The position numbers were made by a program, and so were the translations under genes. Below the pieces are notes generated by a model that saw only the letters and a program-made list of their open reading frames with translations, had not been told where the DNA came from and searched no databases. A stretch of 16,498 nucleotides of DNA. It comes from an uncultured Bacilli bacterium. GTDB lineage: Bacteria; Bacillota_I; Bacilli_A; RF39; UBA660. The DNA is taken from the NCBI GenBank assembly GCA_944332375.1, contig CALVJU010000005.1:1-16498 (forward strand). Direction: 5' to 3'. Of this stretch, positions 13,727-16,498 are shown piece after piece (the first letter of the stretch is position 1; the number at the start of each line of letters is the position of its first letter).

Positions 13727-15592
13727 ATGATGTATGATTGTATTGTTGTTGGTGGTGGTCATGCTGGCTGTGAAGCCTCTTTAGCACCCGCTCGTATGGG
13801 TTTAAATACTTTATTAATTACTGGTAATATCAATAATATTGCTGATATGCCATGTAATCCATCAATTGGTGGAAGTGCCAAAGGGATTGTTGTAAGAGAA
13901 ATTGATGCCCTTGGTGGAGAAATGGGAAAGAATGCAGACAAAACTCAAATTCAGATGAAAATGTTGAATAGTAAAAAAGGACCTGCAGTACAAGCGTTAA
14001 GAGCCCAAGCAGATAACATTGTATATCCTAAAGAGATGTTGAAAACACTAAAAAATCAAGAACATTTAACTATTTTAGAAGGAATGGTTGAAGATTTAGA
14101 AGTGGAAGAAAAGAAAATAAAAGGTGTTATTTTAGATAATGGAGAAAAAATATTTGCGAAATCAGTCATTCTTACAACAGGAACTTATCTCAAAGCGGAT
14201 ATTTTAGTTGGAGATACAAGACATCGTGAAGGTCCTCATGGAGAAAAACCAAGTCAACATTTAAGTGATTGTTTAAAGAAATTAGGATTTCAAATCATTC
14301 GTTTAAAAACTGGTACTCCACAAAGAATTGAGAAAGATTCGATTCATTATGAGAAGACAAAACGCGAAGATGGAGATATGACTCCTTATGCATTTAGTTT
14401 TGATCATGAGCCAAATTATGATGTTCATAATCAAATTCCTTGTTATTTGACTTATACAACAGAAACAACACATCAAATTATCCGTGATAATTTAAATAAA
14501 TCAAGTATGTATGGAGGATTAGATGATATCAAAGGAATTGGTCCAAGATATTGTCCTTCTATTGAAGATAAAATTGTTCGATTTGCAGATAAAGAACGTC
14601 ATCAATTATTTTTAGAACCAACAAGTTTACAATCTAATGAAATATATATACAGGGATTTTCTACAAGTATGCCTCATGATATTCAAGAACAAATGGTACA
14701 CAGTATTCCAGGACTAGAAGATGCTAAGATATTAAAATACGCTTATGCGATTGAATATGATGCGATTTATCCAACACAGGTAAAACAAACTTTAGAAACA
14801 AAACTAATTGAAAATTTATATACTGCTGGACAGATCAATGGAACAAGTGGTTATGAAGAGGCAGCATGTCAAGGATTGATGGCTGGTATCAATGCAGCAC
14901 TAAAAATAAAAGGAAAAGAACCATTTGTTTTAAAGAGAAGTGATGCTTATATTGGTGTGTTAATTGATGATCTTGTTACAAAAGGAGTCAAAGATCCTTA
15001 CCGTTTACTTACTTCTCGTTCTGAGTATCGTTTATTACTCCGTCATGATAATGCCGATTTAAGATTAAGAGAATATGGATATCGTGTTGGCTTAATTGGA
15101 GAAGAACAATATCAAAAGTTCGTTCAAAAGAAACAACAAATCGAACAGATGATCCAACGTTTGAAAAATCATAAGATCACACCAGCAACACAGGTCAATG
15201 AGTATTTATCTCAAATACCTACAGCACAGTTAAAAGATGGAATAACATTATATGATTTATTAAAACGTCCTGAAATACAAGTGGAACATTTAAAAGAGTT
15301 TATAGAAATCAAAGAACAACCAGAAATTGTGGAGCAAGTACAAATCCAAATTAAATATGAGGGATATATTCAAAAAGCAAAACGAGAAGCAGAAAAAATG
15401 GAACGTTTAGAAAATAAAAAGATTCCAGAAAACATTGATTATCAAAAGATCAAAAATATTGCCAGTGAAGCAAGACAAAAACTAGAAGAGATTAGACCAA
15501 CATCCATTGGACAAGCTTTACGTATTAGTGGTGTGAATCCTGCAGATATTTCTATTTTAATGATCTATTTAAAAAAGGGTGAAAAAAAGTGA
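13727..15592 (+). CDS. mnmG: tRNA uridine-5-carboxymethylaminomethyl synthesis enzyme MnmG (GidA)
   Basis: FAD- and NADH-dependent partner of MnmE in tRNA wobble-uridine modification. The product is 621 aa, standard length. The N-terminal dinucleotide motif VGGGHAGCEA (8-17) binds FAD; DMPCNPSIGGSAKG (40-53) holds conserved C43 and GPRYCPSIEDK (272-282) holds C276, the two cysteines known in the family. NGTSGYEEAACQG and the RLLTSRSEYRLLLRHDNAD block mark the middle, and the C-terminal helical tail ends in ISGVNPADISILMIYLKKG. Two adjacent ATG codons (13727, 13730) follow AAGGA; the first is given. Its end overlaps rsmG by 4 nt (GTGA), indicating coupled translation. Confidence 0.98.
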   Translation: MMYDCIVVGGGHAGCEASLAPARMGLNTLLITGNINNIADMPCNPSIGGSAKGIVVREIDALGGEMGKNADKTQIQMKMLNSKKGPAVQALRAQADNIVYPKEMLKTLKNQEHLTILEGMVEDLEVEEKKIKGVILDNGEKIFAKSVILTTGTYLKADILVGDTRHREGPHGEKPSQHLSDCLKKLGFQIIRLKTGTPQRIEKDSIHYEKTKREDGDMTPYAFSFDHEPNYDVHNQIPCYLTYTTETTHQIIRDNLNKSSMYGGLDDIKGIGPRYCPSIEDKIVRFADKERHQLFLEPTSLQSNEIYIQGFSTSMPHDIQEQMVHSIPGLEDAKILKYAYAIEYDAIYPTQVKQTLETKLIENLYTAGQINGTSGYEEAACQGLMAGINAALKIKGKEPFVLKRSDAYIGVLIDDLVTKGVKDPYRLLTSRSEYRLLLRHDNADLRLREYGYRVGLIGEEQYQKFVQKKQQIEQMIQRLKNHKITPATQVNEYLSQIPTAQLKDGITLYDLLKRPEIQVEHLKEFIEIKEQPEIVEQVQIQIKYEGYIQKAKREAEKMERLENKKIPENIDYQKIKNIASEARQKLEEIRPTSIGQALRISGVNPADISILMIYLKKGEKK

Positions 15593-16302
15593 AACGTGAA
15601 GAATTTCTCATAGAATTAGATAAGTTAGGTATTTCTTTAACAGAAGTACAAGAATCTCAGCTAGAAAAATATTATCAATTATTGGTTCAATATAACGAAC
15701 ATATGAACTTAACAGGAATTACGGAACATGGAGAAGTCTATCTAAAACACTTTTACGATAGTTTAACTTTAATCAAAGCAATTCATTTAGAAAAAGTGCA
15801 AACATTATGTGATGTAGGAACAGGAGCTGGATTTCCGGGAATTGTGTTAAAAATTGTATTTCCTAAGATACAAGTTACATTGCTAGACTCCTTAAATAAA
15901 AGAATTGAATTTTTAAAAGTTGTGATTCAAGAATTACATTTAACAGACATTGAAGCAATTCATACTAGAGCAGAAGAATATGCAATGACACATAGAGAAC
16001 AATTTGATGTTGTAACATCACGAGCAGTGGCGAATCTTTCTCTCTTATCAGAAATGTCTTTACCAATGGTGAAATTAAATGGATACTTTATTCCTATGAA
16101 AGGACATTTAGAAATGGAAACAGAGGATCTTTCTGACATTGTTCATCTTCTTGGCGGTAGGTTAGATGAAATTATAACATTTGAATTACCTATTGAACAG
16201 AGTACAAGAACGTTGATTAAAATAAAAAAGGTAATGTATACAAATAAAAAATATCCTCGCAAATTTTCAGAAATGAAGAAACGACCATTATCAAAAAATT
16301 AG
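15589..16302 (+). CDS. rsmG: 16S rRNA (guanine-N7) methyltransferase RsmG (GidB)
   Basis: SAM-dependent enzyme that methylates G527 (E. coli numbering) of 16S rRNA, a site where loss gives streptomycin resistance in other species. The product is 237 aa, normal for Gram-positive members. The Rossmann SAM motif is CDVGTGAGFPG (74-84), preceded by LTGITEHGEVYLKHFYDSLT, with VTSRAVANL later and the basic tail YPRKFSEMKKRPL. It starts with GTG inside the mnmG stop (GTGA, 4-nt overlap), with GGGTGA upstream. In B. subtilis noc and parA/parB (soj/spo0J) follow rsmG; here no such gene begins in the remaining 196 bp. Confidence 0.97.
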   Translation: MKREEFLIELDKLGISLTEVQESQLEKYYQLLVQYNEHMNLTGITEHGEVYLKHFYDSLTLIKAIHLEKVQTLCDVGTGAGFPGIVLKIVFPKIQVTLLDSLNKRIEFLKVVIQELHLTDIEAIHTRAEEYAMTHREQFDVVTSRAVANLSLLSEMSLPMVKLNGYFIPMKGHLEMETEDLSDIVHLLGGRLDEIITFELPIEQSTRTLIKIKKVMYTNKKYPRKFSEMKKRPLSKN

Positions 16303-16332
16303 ATTTTTTAATAGAAAACTATTATGTTATTT

Positions 16333-16359
16333 GGAGTAATCAAGAGATTACTTCTTTTT
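16333..16359 (+). terminator. Terminator after rsmG
   Basis: Arms GGAGTAATC (16333-16341) and GATTACTTC (16346-16354) pair over 9 bp with one G-T and a 4-base loop, followed by five T (16355-16359). It lies 30 bp past the rsmG stop. Confidence 0.75.
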
Positions 16360-16408
16360 ATATAAAAGGAGAATTGTAACTATTCAGACTGTGAAAAAAA
16401 TAAAGTGT

Positions 16409-16438
16409 AAAAAGTAGTGTCAATGATGCTGCTTTTTT
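16409..16438 (+). terminator. Second terminator-like hairpin downstream of rsmG
   Basis: AAAAAGTAGTGTC (16409-16421) and GATGCTGCTTTTT (16425-16437) pair fully when three G-T pairs are allowed, with loop AAT and a six-T run (16433-16438). Nothing recognisable lies between it and the previous terminator, apart from a ribosome-site-like AAAGGAG near 16365 with no open frame after it. Confidence 0.6.
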
Positions 16439-16498
16439 CGGTTATATATGAGAAAATAATAGTAGTTAAGGATAGTGGTATAAATGATGAAAGTGACA

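Noticed and set aside
16391..16417. Eight-codon GTG-started mini-ORF after rsmG
   Set aside because: No ribosome site at a suitable distance and it ends inside a terminator hairpin.
16484..16498. Start of a new gene at the window edge (ATG ATG AAA GTG ACA)
   Set aside because: Only five codons are visible and the upstream AAGGA is poorly spaced, so it cannot be supported as a feature.

Overview
The window is a chromosomal replication-origin region from a low-G+C Bacillota (Firmicutes) species, roughly 30% G+C by eye. Genes diverge from an A+T-rich, DnaA-box-filled gap at about 9074-9574. Leftward on the minus strand run dnaA, dnaN, a comK-family gene, recF, gyrB and gyrA. Rightward on the plus strand run rpmH, rnpA, yidC, jag/khpB, an HD-domain gene, mnmE, mnmG and rsmG. 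This is the classic Bacillus-type origin order with three local changes: yaaA (S4-domain protein) and yaaB are missing, a ComK-family regulator sits between dnaN and recF, and an HD-domain gene sits between jag and mnmE. The order, the AT-rich codon use and the ComK/Spo0A signals suggest a Bacilli or Erysipelotrichia-like lineage with a sporulation ancestry. That placement is inference.

Layout. 1-124: four perfect 28-bp tandem repeats plus a partial fifth, each holding a parS (ParB-binding) site; the array runs off the window edge. 125-5823: gyrase terminator, gyrA, gyrB, recF and their promoter. 5835-6450: the comK-family gene and its upstream region, which is dense in Spo0A-box (TGTCGAA) motifs and is closed off by the dnaN terminator. 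6449-9073: dnaN and dnaA, with a 150-bp spacer that looks like the unwinding half of the origin. 9074-9502: the upstream half of oriC with about ten DnaA-box-like sites and Spo0A-box-like sites. 9503-11719: consensus promoter, rpmH, terminator, then the tightly coupled rnpA-yidC-jag. 11734-13666: promoter, HD gene, mnmE, terminator. 13672-16302: promoter, mnmG and rsmG overlapping by 4 nt. 16303-16498: two terminator hairpins and no supported gene.

How it works together. DnaA, clamp, RecF and gyrase serve initiation and replication. L34, RnpA, YidC and KhpB serve translation, RNA processing and membrane insertion. MnmE, MnmG and RsmG modify tRNA and 16S rRNA.

The most interesting reading is regulatory. 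Spo0A-box motifs lie in both halves of oriC and cluster upstream of the origin-located comK-family gene, while a compact parS array marks the left flank. This suggests that cell-fate control (sporulation/competence), replication initiation and origin segregation are physically wired together here. The motifs are seen in the sequence; their function is inferred from Bacillus subtilis.
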